From: Rhodobacter sp. Har01
GTDB taxonomy: Bacteria > Pseudomonadota > Alphaproteobacteria > Rhodobacterales > Rhodobacteraceae
DNA length: 64,000 nt
Direction of reading: 5' to 3'
NCBI RefSeq assembly: GCF_020564565.1
Contig: NZ_JAJCTD010000005.1
Location: 62,001-126,000, forward strand
The notes beneath the pieces are model-generated. The model did no database searches, was not told where the DNA came from, and saw only the letters and a list, made by a program, of their open reading frames with translations. Shown in pieces: positions 8,848 through 17,856 of this stretch. Each line of letters starts with the position of its first letter. Positions within the stretch are counted from its first letter, which is position 1. Made by a program: the position numbers and the translations under genes.

Positions 8848-10350
8848 TCAGAAACCGTCACGCTCCAGCGGCCAGACCGGGCGGCGGACTCGGCGGTATG
8901 GTCTGAGGTGGGCCTGCGGGGTTGCCAAGGCGCCGCTATCGCAGACGATGACACCGGCCGAAACCGGTTCAAAGGCGGCGCGGAAATGCTGCATCGACTT
9001 GACGACCAGAAAGCGCAGCCGGGCAGGTTCAATGCCGAAGGTCCGAACCTGCTGCAGGTCAAGCATCTGGTCGGGGATCGTGACCACAAGGACGTCAATC
9101 CCGCCGGTGCGGAAGACGGCGGTCGGGCCGTAGCTGTGGGTGATGCCGCCCAGGATCGGCCCGTCGCCGGTATAGGTGCCGTCCGAGAGGTGCATCACGG
9201 TGCCGATCAGTTGCAGCGGACCGCCGCCGAGCGTCGGGTCGTTCTTGCCGCCAACTTCAAGCGTGACCGTGTCACCCAGTTTGTGACGGTGCAACTCGGC
9301 GGCGGCTTCGGGGTCGATCATCGGGGCAAAGGCACCGCCGGTCGCGCCCGCATCCAGCAGCGCCTTGAGCAGCGCCGTGGCATCGCCATAGGCCCCGGCG
9401 CCGGGGTTGTCGGCATAGTCCGCAATCACCAGCGGCCCGGCCGCGGCGTCGAAATCGAGGGCGATGGCAGCGGCGGCCTCCGGCGTGAGAAACCGGTTCG
9501 CCACCCGGTCGCGCTGGTTCCAGATCGTGTCGGCAAGGCTTTCGGCGATGGCCCGCGCCCGGTCGGCGGCGCCATCCGCAGCGGCGTCATAGGTGACCAG
9601 CACGGTCGGACCCATTTCTTCGATGTCGGCCTCGGAAAAGCCCGCGTTGACCGAAACCGCAAGAATGCCCGGCTCGGCTTCATGCGCGCGGGCGCGGTCG
9701 TAGAGTGCCCGCGTGTCCGGCACGTCGGTGCGTCCGGCGTTCGCCTCGTCCAGCATCGGGCGATGGGCGCGCAGGGTGGCTGGCCGCACCGCGCCGTGCA
9801 TCGCCGGGTGCAACAGCCGGCCGGCATGCAGTCCGGTCAAACGCATGTCGACATGCGGATAGGTCTTGTAAGAGACGAAGATCTGCGCCTTCTCGATCAT
9901 CGCAGGAGTGGCCATCGCGTGCAGGTCCAGCGTCACCGCGATGGGCAGGTCCGGCCCGACGATGGCGCGCAGGCGGGCCAGCAACTCGCCCTCGCCGTCT
10001 TCGCAAAAGGTCGGCACCATCGAGCCGTGCAGGCCCAGGAGAATGCCGTCCAGCGTGTCGCGGTTGGCCTTTGCGGCATCGCAGATCACCCCGGCGATGT
10101 GATCGAACGCCTCACGCGACACGCGGGCGCCGGGGTTGGCATGGGCGGTGACGGTGTGAGTCACCCGCCAGCCACCTTCGCGCGCGGCATCCAGAAACCC
10201 GGCCAGTTCGCTGTTGACGTCGCCGAAGCGGTCCACCGCCGTCTGGCCATAATCCAGCGTGCCGTCGCGAAACGCCTGCAAGCCGGTTTCGCCCTTGGTG
10301 AAGGTGTTGCTTTCGTGAACGAACTCGGCCGTCAGAACGTGAAAGGGCAT
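8848..10350 (-). CDS. M81 family metallopeptidase (MlrC-like)
   Basis: A 500-residue member of the MlrC/microcystinase-C family (M81). The N-terminal domain starts with VLTAEFVHESNTFTKGETG and includes LDGILLGLHGSMVP and AVTLDLHA. The C-terminal domain begins about residue 305 with PLVIADYADNPGAGAYGD, and the extreme C-terminus keeps the family-like PYRRVRRPVWPL. It is the last gene of the dipeptide-type transporter operon, 11 bp after the second ATPase, so it probably hydrolyses an imported peptide or amide. The IS5 relic begins 34 bp beyond its stop. Confidence 0.9.
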   Translation of the reverse strand: MPFHVLTAEFVHESNTFTKGETGLQAFRDGTLDYGQTAVDRFGDVNSELAGFLDAAREGGWRVTHTVTAHANPGARVSREAFDHIAGVICDAAKANRDTLDGILLGLHGSMVPTFCEDGEGELLARLRAIVGPDLPIAVTLDLHAMATPAMIEKAQIFVSYKTYPHVDMRLTGLHAGRLLHPAMHGAVRPATLRAHRPMLDEANAGRTDVPDTRALYDRARAHEAEPGILAVSVNAGFSEADIEEMGPTVLVTYDAAADGAADRARAIAESLADTIWNQRDRVANRFLTPEAAAAIALDFDAAAGPLVIADYADNPGAGAYGDATALLKALLDAGATGGAFAPMIDPEAAAELHRHKLGDTVTLEVGGKNDPTLGGGPLQLIGTVMHLSDGTYTGDGPILGGITHSYGPTAVFRTGGIDVLVVTIPDQMLDLQQVRTFGIEPARLRFLVVKSMQHFRAAFEPVSAGVIVCDSGALATPQAHLRPYRRVRRPVWPLERDGF

Positions 10351-10361
10351 GGGCAGGGCCT

Positions 10362-11309
10362 TCAGAGAGGGTGGAAGCAGGCAGTCGGATGGGCGGGGTC
10401 GCCGTCCAGCGGTGGGCGTTCGGCAAGGCAGCGGGCATCCGCGCGCGGGCAGCGGTCGGCAAAAGCGCAGCCGGCGGGCAGGGCGAAGGGGCTGGGAATC
10501 TCGCCCGCCAGCGGGGCAAGGGTGCGGCGCTGCGCCGGGTCGGGCGAAAAGCTCGAATCCATCAGCGCACGGGTATAGGGGTGGCGCGGCGCGGTGGTCG
10601 TGTCGGGCAGCACCTCGACCACGGCGCCCAGATACATCACCACGATCCGGTCGCAGAAATAGCGCACCAGCCCCAGGTCATGGCTGATGAACAGGTAGGT
10701 CAGCCCCAGCCGGTCACGCAGGCCCGAAAGAAGTTCGATGATCTGGGCCTGTATAGAGACGTCCAGCGATGCGGTCGGTTCGTCCAGCACCAGGAATTCC
10801 GGGTGCAGCGCCAGCGCGCGCGCGATCCCCACCCGTTGCCGCTGCCCGCCCGAAAGCTGGTGCGGATAGCCCGCGGCCGCACTGGCGGGCAGGCCAACGG
10901 CCTCCAGCATCTCGGCCACCGCTCCGGGCGGCACCGGGCGGCGCTGCACCACGAAAGGCTCGGTCACCACGTCGGCCACGGTATAGCGCGGGTCAAGCGA
11001 GGAATACGGGTCCTGGAACACCATCGCCATCCGGCGACGGGCGGCGCGCAGGTCGGCGGCGCCAAGCGTCGTCAGGTCGGTGCCGTCCAGCAGCACCCGC
11101 CCCGAGGTCGGCTCGATCAGCCGCAGCACCAGCCGCGCGAGGGTCGACTTGCCGCAACCGGATTCGCCGACCACCCCCAGCACCTCGCCCTGGCCGACGG
11201 CAAGGCTGACGTCGCGCACCGCCCACATGCTGCGCGGCGCTTTGAGGAAACCGCCGCCGGTATCGAACCGGCGCGACAGGCCTTCGACGCGGATCAGGGG
11301 CTGGCTCAT
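10362..11309 (-). CDS. DppF/OppF-type peptide ABC transporter ATPase
   Basis: A 315-residue ATPase with Walker A GESGCGKST, Q-loop VFQDPYSSLDPR, signature LSGGQRQRVGIARAL, Walker B LVLDEPTASLD and the C-terminal OppF cysteine-containing extension (GCAFADRCPRADARC) that coordinates FeS or metal in this subfamily. The ATG at 11309 overlaps the stop of the preceding DppD-type ATPase by 4 bp; the open frame upstream of it overlaps that gene and is not used. It energises uptake through the two permeases encoded upstream. Confidence 0.92.
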   Translation of the reverse strand: MSQPLIRVEGLSRRFDTGGGFLKAPRSMWAVRDVSLAVGQGEVLGVVGESGCGKSTLARLVLRLIEPTSGRVLLDGTDLTTLGAADLRAARRRMAMVFQDPYSSLDPRYTVADVVTEPFVVQRRPVPPGAVAEMLEAVGLPASAAAGYPHQLSGGQRQRVGIARALALHPEFLVLDEPTASLDVSIQAQIIELLSGLRDRLGLTYLFISHDLGLVRYFCDRIVVMYLGAVVEVLPDTTTAPRHPYTRALMDSSFSPDPAQRRTLAPLAGEIPSPFALPAGCAFADRCPRADARCLAERPPLDGDPAHPTACFHPL

Positions 11310-12271
11310 GGCGCGCCCGGCCCCGGCAGATGGCAGGCAACGCGCCCGTCTTCGCCATAGGCCACCAGGGCCGGCTGCGTCGCGGAGCAGGCGGAAACGG
11401 CCTTGGGGCAGCGCGGATGAAAGCGGCAGCCCGAGGGGTAGTTCAGCGCCGTCGGCACCGCGCCGGGAATGCCGTGCAGGGCGCCGCGCGCAGTGTCGTC
11501 GCGCGGAATGCACAGGGTCAGGGCGCGGGTATAGGGATGGGCGGGCGCCGCGAAGATCGGGTCGACGGGGCGCTCTTCGGCCAGACGGCCGGCGTACAGC
11601 ACCGCCACCCGGTCGCAGACCTGCGCCACCACGCCCATGTCATGGGTGATCAGCAGCAGCGCCAGCCCCCGGTCGCGCACCAGCGCGGCGAGGATCTGGA
11701 TGATCTGGGCCTGCACGGTAACATCCAGCGCGGTCGTCGGCTCATCCGCGATGATCAGGTCCGGCTCGCCCGCCAGCGCCATGGCGATGACGATGCGCTG
11801 CTTCATGCCCCCAGACAGCTGATGCGGCCAGGCCTCGGCCACGGCCCCCGCCTCTGGGATGCGAAGCTGGGTCATCAGCTCCAGCGTCCGCGCCCGGGCG
11901 GCGGCGGACGACAGCCCCAGATGCAGCCGCGACACCACGTCGATCTGCGCGCCGATCCGCTGCACCGGGTCAAGCGCGGTCATCGGGTTCTGGGTGATGA
12001 AACCGATGCGGCGGCCGCGCAGGGCCCGGCGCTGCGCTTCGGTCATCTGCACCATGTCCTGCCCGTCGAACCGGATCGCCCCGGTCGTGACCCGCCCGCC
12101 GATCAGCGGCAACAGCCCCATCGCCGCCATCGCCGTCAGCGACTTGCCCGAGCCGCTTTCGCCCACCAGCCCCAGGATCTGCCCGCGGTCCAGCCGCAAG
12201 CTGATGCCATCAAGCAACTGCGCGTGAGCGATGGCGACCGACACGCCCTGCAGTTCCAGCAGCGGGCTCAT
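11306..12271 (-). CDS. DppD/OppD-type peptide ABC transporter ATPase
   Basis: A 321-residue ATPase with Walker A GESGSGKS, Q-loop FITQNPMTALDPV, signature LSGGMKQRIVIAMALAG, Walker B LIIADEPTTALDVT and the oligopeptide C-terminal region ALNYPSGCRFHPRCPKA. It pairs with the DppF-type ATPase as a heterodimer. It overlaps both neighbours by 4 bp, which suggests translational coupling along the operon. Confidence 0.92.
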   Translation of the reverse strand: MSPLLELQGVSVAIAHAQLLDGISLRLDRGQILGLVGESGSGKSLTAMAAMGLLPLIGGRVTTGAIRFDGQDMVQMTEAQRRALRGRRIGFITQNPMTALDPVQRIGAQIDVVSRLHLGLSSAAARARTLELMTQLRIPEAGAVAEAWPHQLSGGMKQRIVIAMALAGEPDLIIADEPTTALDVTVQAQIIQILAALVRDRGLALLLITHDMGVVAQVCDRVAVLYAGRLAEERPVDPIFAAPAHPYTRALTLCIPRDDTARGALHGIPGAVPTALNYPSGCRFHPRCPKAVSACSATQPALVAYGEDGRVACHLPGPGAP

Positions 12272-13128
12272 TGCGGCGGCCGCATCCGTGACCGGATGTC
12301 CAGCGCGGCGATCAGGGCATCGCCAAACAGGTTGATCGCGATGACCGTGATCGCCACCGCCAGACCGGGGAACAGGATGATCCCGGGCGACTTGAACAGC
12401 AGCGCCGAGCCGGCCGACATCATCGAGCCCCAGCTTGGCGTCGGCGGCTGTGCGCCTAGGCCGAAAAAGCCCAGCGTCGCCTCAAGAATGATCGCGTCTC
12501 CGGTGGCCAGCATGGCGCTGACCAGCACCGGCGCCAGGGCGTTGGGCAGCAGATGGCGGAACAGGATATGCCCGCTGCCGGCGCCCAGGCTGCGCGCCGC
12601 CTCGATGAAGGTCTCGCCCTTCAGCGTCATGATCTGCGCCCGGGTCAGGCGGGTGAACTGCGCGAGGTAGGCCACGCTGATCGCCACCAGCACCCCCGTC
12701 GTGCCGGGGCCGATGATGGCAACCAGAATGAGCGCGATCAGGATTTCCGGGAACGACCAGGTCAGGTCGACCACCACGGTCACCAGCCGGTCGAAGCGGC
12801 CACCGAAATAGCCGGCGGCGGCGCCCAGCGTCATGCCGCACAGCACCGAGATCAGGATCGCGATGGCGCTGACCGAAAGCGAGGTGCGGGCGCCATACAT
12901 CAGCCGGGTCAGCAGGTCGCGGCCGAACTCATCCGTCCCCAGCCAATGCGCGGCCGAGGGTGGCTGGTAGGCCTCCTTCAGGGTCTGGATGTCGTATTCA
13001 TAGGGAGACAGCAGCGGCGCGAAGATGGCCGCCGCGATCACCAGCAGCAGCCAGGCTCCGGCCAGCGCGCCAACCGGCCGGCGAAAGGCCCGCAGCACGG
13101 CGGGCGCAGGGCGTGCGGCGGCGGTCAT
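12268..13128 (-). CDS. DppC-type peptide ABC transporter permease
   Basis: A 286-residue inner-membrane permease with an N-terminal anchor (LAGAWLLLVIAAAIFAPLL), the HWLGTDEFGRDLLTRLMYG stretch diagnostic of DppC/OppC, and a BPD domain with the EAA-like loop EAARSLGAGSGHILFRHLLP. About six transmembrane helices are apparent. It forms the second half of the translocation pore with the DppB-type protein. It overlaps both flanking genes by 4 bp. Confidence 0.92.
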   Translation of the reverse strand: MTAAARPAPAVLRAFRRPVGALAGAWLLLVIAAAIFAPLLSPYEYDIQTLKEAYQPPSAAHWLGTDEFGRDLLTRLMYGARTSLSVSAIAILISVLCGMTLGAAAGYFGGRFDRLVTVVVDLTWSFPEILIALILVAIIGPGTTGVLVAISVAYLAQFTRLTRAQIMTLKGETFIEAARSLGAGSGHILFRHLLPNALAPVLVSAMLATGDAIILEATLGFFGLGAQPPTPSWGSMMSAGSALLFKSPGIILFPGLAVAITVIAINLFGDALIAALDIRSRMRPPQ

Positions 13129-14051
13129 GCCAGCGCCGCCCGGACACGCGGGTCCATTGCGGCTTGCAACAGGTCACCCAGCAGGGTGCCGATCATCACC
13201 GCCATGGCCAGCATCAACAGGCTGGCCTGCACCACCGGATAATCGTGCTGCGCCAGCGCCTTGATCAGCAGCGTCCCCAGCCCCGGCCGGGCAAACACCA
13301 CCTCGACCGTGACCGCCCCGCCCAGGATCCAGCCGATCCGCAGCGCCAGGATCGTCACCACCGGAATAAGCGCGTGCCGCAAGACATGCCGCAACTGGAT
13401 GCGCAGCGGCGACAGGCCCTTGGCGTGCAGCAGGGTGACGAAATCCTTTTGCGCGACCTCGATCATGGAAACCCGGGTGATCCGCGTCACCAGCGCGGTG
13501 CCGCCCAGACCGATGGTCAGCACCGGCAGCACCAGCGACGACCACCCCCGCGCGCCCGAAACCGGGAACCATCCCAGCCAGACGGAAAACGCCAGCATCA
13601 TCATCAGCCCCAGCCAGAAGCTGGGCATGGTCGACCCCACCAGAACCCCGCCCATGATGGCGCGATCCGGCCAGCGGTCGCGGTTCAGCGCCGCGATCAC
13701 CCCCAGGGTGATGCCGACGATCGACGAAAACGCCAGCGCCAGCCCGCCCAGGGCCAGCGAATGCGGCAGGGCCTGGCCGATCAGGTCGATCACCGGGCGG
13801 CGGGCCACGATGGCGGTGCCCAGGTCGCCCGTCAGCACATTGCCCAGCCAGATCAGGTATTGCACCGGCAGGGGCTTATCCAGGCCATAGCGCGCCTCGA
13901 TCTCGGCCCGCGCAGTGGGGGACGACCCGACCTTCAACAGGTTGTCGATCGGGTCGCCCGGAATGAAATGCAGGATCAGGAAGATGATGACCGAGACCGC
14001 AAGGAACACCGGCACCAGCATCAGGCTACGTCTGATGGCATAGGCAAGCAT
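13125..14051 (-). CDS. DppB-type peptide ABC transporter permease
   Basis: A 308-residue permease starting MLAYAIRRSLMLVPVFLAV, as in DppB/OppB, with FLILHFIPGDPID near residue 30 and a BPD domain containing the EAA-like loop near RIQLRHVLRHALIPVVT. Six transmembrane segments are predicted by eye. It lies 22 bp after the binding-protein gene in the operon order and overlaps the DppC-type gene. Confidence 0.92.
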   Translation of the reverse strand: MLAYAIRRSLMLVPVFLAVSVIIFLILHFIPGDPIDNLLKVGSSPTARAEIEARYGLDKPLPVQYLIWLGNVLTGDLGTAIVARRPVIDLIGQALPHSLALGGLALAFSSIVGITLGVIAALNRDRWPDRAIMGGVLVGSTMPSFWLGLMMMLAFSVWLGWFPVSGARGWSSLVLPVLTIGLGGTALVTRITRVSMIEVAQKDFVTLLHAKGLSPLRIQLRHVLRHALIPVVTILALRIGWILGGAVTVEVVFARPGLGTLLIKALAQHDYPVVQASLLMLAMAVMIGTLLGDLLQAAMDPRVRAALA

Positions 14052-14073
14052 CCTGCGGCCCCGGTCCCGGCTG

Positions 14074-15660
14074 TTATTCCTTCACTTCCATGTCGATGAA
14101 GGCGACCGACCCGAACGACGGCGCGTTCAGCGGGCTGGGCAGCACCAGCCGCTCGGTGTTGTAGCCGATGCTGGTAACCGGCTGGTAGATCGGCGCCATC
14201 GGGAACTGGGTCAGCACGTATTCATGATAGGCGGTGAAGTTCGCCACCCGCTCGGACATGTTCTTCGCCCCGGCCATCGCCGCCGTGCGCAGTTCCTCGG
14301 CCTTGGGGTCGTTGAACATCGACACGTTCGGATAGCCCAGCCGGTCGCCGCCAAAGAACCAGTCGACGATGTCGGCGTTGTCCCAGTTGTAGGACCGCAC
14401 CGCCAGTTGCTGCTCGCCGGTCTTGTACTGGTCGCGGATCATCGAGCTGTCGAAGGTGGTGATCTCGGCCTCGATTCCCACCGCCTTCAGCTGGGCCTGC
14501 ACCACTTCGGTCAGCCGGCGGAAGATGCTGTCTCCTTGCGTCCAGAGCGTGACCTTCAGCGGCTGGCCGTCCTTGACCCGCACGCCGTCGGGGCCCATCG
14601 CCCAGCCGGCCTCGTCCAGGGCCGCCGCGGCGCGCGCCGGGTCATACTTGATCTTCGCGCTGTCCGAGACCTGGCTTTCCGGCAGGGCCGAAATCAGGAA
14701 GGTGTCGGCCACGCTGCCCACCCCACCAAAGACCGAGGCCAGGATTTCATCTTGATTGATGGCCTTAGCGGCCGCCTCGCGCACCAGGATGTCGTCGAAG
14801 GGTGCCTTGGTCACGTTGATCGGCATGTACCAGACATCCTGCCCCGGCAGGGTCAGCACGGCCAGGTTCGCCTCGGCCGTGATCTCTCCCAGCAGGTCGG
14901 ACGGCACCGACAGCAGCATGTCCACGCCGCCGGTCTTCAGTTCCAGGAAGGCCGTCGAATCCTCGGCAATCTCGCGGAAGGTCAGCTTTGCCACCTTGGG
15001 CGCGCCCTTGTTGGCGGCCACGGCGGGCCCCCAGGCATAGGCGTCATTGCGCACCAGCACGGTTTCCTGGCCGATGGCAAAGCTTTCCAGCTTGAACGGG
15101 CCGGTGCCATAGACCTCGGTCACGCCATAGTCGTCGCCCAGCGCGGCATAGGACTTCGGCTCGACCACGCTCATGAAGGTGGAGGACAGGTTGTACAGCA
15201 GGTTCGGCTCGGGGCGCGACATGACGAACTTGACGGTAGCGTCATCCACCACCTCGACCGAGGCGATGGCCTCGACCATGTAGGTGTTGTCGCCCTCGGT
15301 CGCCTTGAACAGCTCGATCCAGGCTTTCACGGTGGCAGCGTTGAACGGCTCGCCGTTGTGGAAGGTGACGCCCGGCTTCAGGTGAAACACCCAAGCCATG
15401 CCGTCGGGCGCCTCTTCCCAGCTTTCGGCCAGCCAGGGCTGGTAGGAAAGGTCGGCACCCTGGCTGACCATGCGGTCGAAGATCAGTGCGGTGGCGGTGT
15501 TCAGCATCGTCGCCTTGATCGGGTTGTAGGTCGTCGCCCCCACCTCGTTGGTGGGGAAGACGATGGTCGCCTCTTGCGCCCGAGCTGCACCTTGTGCGGC
15601 CAGCAGGGCGGCCAGGCTGACGCTGGCTGCCAGCAGGGTCTTGCGGAACATCTTGGTCAT
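14074..15660 (-). CDS. peptide ABC transporter substrate-binding protein (SBP family 5)
   Basis: A 528-residue periplasmic protein with a signal peptide (LLAASVSLAALLAAQGAARA, cleavage near residue 28) and the SBP_bac_5 fold: LAESWEEAPDGMAWVFHLKP is the family signature, followed by GVTFHNGEPFNAATV. A GGAGG lies just before the ATG. It is the first transporter gene after the RpiR regulator. Family members bind di- or oligopeptides, glutathione or nickel. Its neighbours (M81 peptidase, N-acylamino-acid racemase) favour a peptide or acylated amino acid ligand, which is an inference. Confidence 0.92.
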   Translation of the reverse strand: MTKMFRKTLLAASVSLAALLAAQGAARAQEATIVFPTNEVGATTYNPIKATMLNTATALIFDRMVSQGADLSYQPWLAESWEEAPDGMAWVFHLKPGVTFHNGEPFNAATVKAWIELFKATEGDNTYMVEAIASVEVVDDATVKFVMSRPEPNLLYNLSSTFMSVVEPKSYAALGDDYGVTEVYGTGPFKLESFAIGQETVLVRNDAYAWGPAVAANKGAPKVAKLTFREIAEDSTAFLELKTGGVDMLLSVPSDLLGEITAEANLAVLTLPGQDVWYMPINVTKAPFDDILVREAAAKAINQDEILASVFGGVGSVADTFLISALPESQVSDSAKIKYDPARAAAALDEAGWAMGPDGVRVKDGQPLKVTLWTQGDSIFRRLTEVVQAQLKAVGIEAEITTFDSSMIRDQYKTGEQQLAVRSYNWDNADIVDWFFGGDRLGYPNVSMFNDPKAEELRTAAMAGAKNMSERVANFTAYHEYVLTQFPMAPIYQPVTSIGYNTERLVLPSPLNAPSFGSVAFIDMEVKE

Positions 15661-15696
15661 TTCGGTGGTCCTCCGTGTTGGATTTCGTTTCTTGAT

Positions 15697-16626
15697 TCAC
15701 TCGCCGCGCAGTCCGCGACCGCCGCCGGTGTGGCCGATGAAGTCGCCGTACAGGGCCGAGACACGGGCCATCCGCGCCTCGACCCCCGCACCCAGTTCCT
15801 TGAACACGCCGTTCACCATCAGCCCGATCAGCGACGACATGGCCGAGGTGGTGTCCCAGAAGTGGTTGAGGTCGGTCTGCACCGCAAAGGCCTCGGTCAC
15901 CGACCCTTGGGCCCAGTCGCAGAAGGGATCGGTGATCAGCGTGACCGGGATGCCCTCGTCGCGCGCCGCCAACGCCAGGTCGCGGGTCAGCCGCGAATAG
16001 CGGCGGCCGTCGATCAGCACCAGCGTGGTCTCGGCCGGGTCCGCCAGCAGGATCTCGGCGAAATGCCCGTCCGACGCATCGGCCAGATGTACGCCGCCGC
16101 GCAGGTATTGCAGGTTGTGCACCAGTCCCGCCGCGTGGCCGCGTTCGGTCTGGAAGCCAGCCACAAAGACCGCAGGCCGATGTGCCAGCCGCTTCACCGC
16201 CCGGTCGAAGGCCGGCCCGGCGGCCAGTTCATAGACCCCCACTAGCGCCGCAATCTCGCGCTCCAGCGCTTGGGCCAACTCGCGCTCGCCGTCCCGGCTG
16301 CGGCGGTGGAAATCCTGCAGCCGGTCGCCGATCAGCCAGGCCCGGTCGCCCAGATCGGCCTGCAGGCTGCCCTTCAGGTCCTTCAGGTGACGGTAGCCGA
16401 TGGCCCGGCAGAACCGCCCGACCGATGCCTCGGACACCCCCACCTTTTGCGCCACCATCGCCGCGGTCTCGAACGGCAGCGTGCTGAGGTTGGTCAGAAG
16501 GTAGCTGGCAATGGTCCGCTCGGCCGGGGTGCCGTCGCGTGCCGCCTGCGACAGGCGCTGCCGCAGGTCGCCCGCCTGTCGGTCAAGCACCGCATCCGTT
16601 TGGGCTGGCTCGTCCAGCTGGACCAC
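15697..16626 (-). CDS. MurR/RpiR family transcriptional regulator
   Basis: A 309-residue regulator with an N-terminal HTH (about 30-95; FETAAMVAQKVGVSEASVGR, then FCRAIGYRHLKDLK) and a C-terminal SIS domain (about 130-280; FVAGFQTERGHAAG, ILLADPAETTLVLIDGRRYS). RpiR-type SIS domains sense phosphosugars or other small ligands. It sits between the transporter operon and the divergent racemase gene, so it most likely controls both. The 36-bp gap to the transporter binding protein allows co-transcription. Confidence 0.9.
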   Translation of the reverse strand: MVQLDEPAQTDAVLDRQAGDLRQRLSQAARDGTPAERTIASYLLTNLSTLPFETAAMVAQKVGVSEASVGRFCRAIGYRHLKDLKGSLQADLGDRAWLIGDRLQDFHRRSRDGERELAQALEREIAALVGVYELAAGPAFDRAVKRLAHRPAVFVAGFQTERGHAAGLVHNLQYLRGGVHLADASDGHFAEILLADPAETTLVLIDGRRYSRLTRDLALAARDEGIPVTLITDPFCDWAQGSVTEAFAVQTDLNHFWDTTSAMSSLIGLMVNGVFKELGAGVEARMARVSALYGDFIGHTGGGRGLRGE

Positions 16627-16683
16627 TCCGCACTCTCCCGCAGGTCTTCGGAAAAGACTGTCAGGATTCTTTCAATGCGTCAA

Positions 16684-16693
16684 TCTTGCAAGA
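16684..16693. promoter_or_regulatory. palindrome in divergent promoter, candidate RpiR operator
   Basis: A perfect 10-bp palindrome TCTTGCAAGA lies in the 111-bp divergent gap between the RpiR gene and the racemase gene. It is flanked by TTTCA (left) and TGAAA (right), a weaker outer inverted repeat. The location fits an operator for the RpiR regulator acting on both directions. The assignment is by position and symmetry only. Confidence 0.35.
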
Positions 16694-16737
16694 AAACTGA
16701 AATGTGCCTAGCCTGAGGCAAAGCCAAGAGGCCCGCC

Positions 16738-17856
16738 ATGACCCAAGCACCCCTGCGCATCGAGGCGGCCGAGTTGCGGCTGGTCCGCCTGCCGCTGCTG
16801 ACGCCGTTCACCATCGCCACCGGCACGATGACAGAAAAGCTGTTCCCGCTGCTGACGCTGCGCGCCGACGGGATCGAAGGCTGCGCCGAAGGGGTGATGG
16901 ACCCGCTGCCCGACTATCTGGAAGAAACCACCGCCGGCGCGATGGCCTTCCTGCGCGACGCGCTGCTGCCGCAGGTGCTGGGGAAAGCCTTCGCCAACCC
17001 CGCCGAGTTGAACGCGCGGCTTGCGCCATGGCGCGGCAACCAGATGGCGCGGGCGACGGTCGAGATGGCGTTCTGGGATCTTTGGGCAAAGTCGCTGAAT
17101 CTGCCCTTGCAGAGCCTTCTGGGCGGCTTTGGCGATGCCATCGACGTGGGTGTCTCGCTGGGCATCGGGCCAATTCCGGGCACGCTGGACCGGGTCGCCG
17201 CGCATGTCGCGCAGGGCTACAAGCGGATCAAGCTGAAGATCATGCCGGGCCATGACCTGGCCCTTCTGCAAGCCGTGCGCGCCGCCTTCCCAGACGTGCA
17301 CCTGACGGTCGACGCCAACAGCGCCTACACGTTGGCCGATACGGCCCTGCTGCAACGCCTGGACGGCTTTGCCCTGGATTACATCGAGCAGCCGCTGGCC
17401 TGGGACGACATCCACGACCACGCCACCCTGCAGGCCCGGATGGCCACGCCGATCTGCCTGGACGAAAGCATCCGCACCGTCGAACACGCCCGCAAGGCCC
17501 TGCAAACCGACGCCGGGCGGGTGATCAACATCAAGGTCGGCCGGGTGGGTGGCTATCACACCGCACTTCGCATCCATGACCTTTGCGCCGCCTTCTCGGT
17601 GCCGGTCTGGTGCGGCGGCATGCTGGAATCGGGCATCGGCCGGGCGCACAACATCCACCTGTCCACCCTGCCGAACTTTACCAGACCCGGCGACACCTCA
17701 TCCTCAAGCCGCTACTTCGCCCGCGACATCATCGAGCAACGGCTTGAGGCGACGACAGGCCGGATGCCGGTGCCGCAAGGCCCCGGAATCGGCGTGACGC
17801 TGGACCGGGATTTCCTGAAAAGCGTCACCGTGTCTGCGGAAAGCCTCTCCGCATGA
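16738..17856 (+). CDS. N-acylamino-acid racemase / o-succinylbenzoate synthase-like enolase
   Basis: A 372-residue enolase-superfamily enzyme of the MenC/NSAR type. Catalytic residues are visible: KxK at Lys165/Lys167, metal ligands Asp192 (VDANSAY), Glu217 (YIEQPL) and Asp242 (CLDES), and Lys266 (INIKVGRVGG). VWCGGMLESGIGRAHN near residue 290 is typical of N-succinylamino acid racemases. No menaquinone genes are nearby, and the gene overlaps a GNAT acyltransferase by ATGA, the known partner in D-to-L amino acid conversion through N-acyl derivatives. True OSBS activity is the less likely alternative. Confidence 0.85.
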   Translation: MTQAPLRIEAAELRLVRLPLLTPFTIATGTMTEKLFPLLTLRADGIEGCAEGVMDPLPDYLEETTAGAMAFLRDALLPQVLGKAFANPAELNARLAPWRGNQMARATVEMAFWDLWAKSLNLPLQSLLGGFGDAIDVGVSLGIGPIPGTLDRVAAHVAQGYKRIKLKIMPGHDLALLQAVRAAFPDVHLTVDANSAYTLADTALLQRLDGFALDYIEQPLAWDDIHDHATLQARMATPICLDESIRTVEHARKALQTDAGRVINIKVGRVGGYHTALRIHDLCAAFSVPVWCGGMLESGIGRAHNIHLSTLPNFTRPGDTSSSSRYFARDIIEQRLEATTGRMPVPQGPGIGVTLDRDFLKSVTVSAESLSA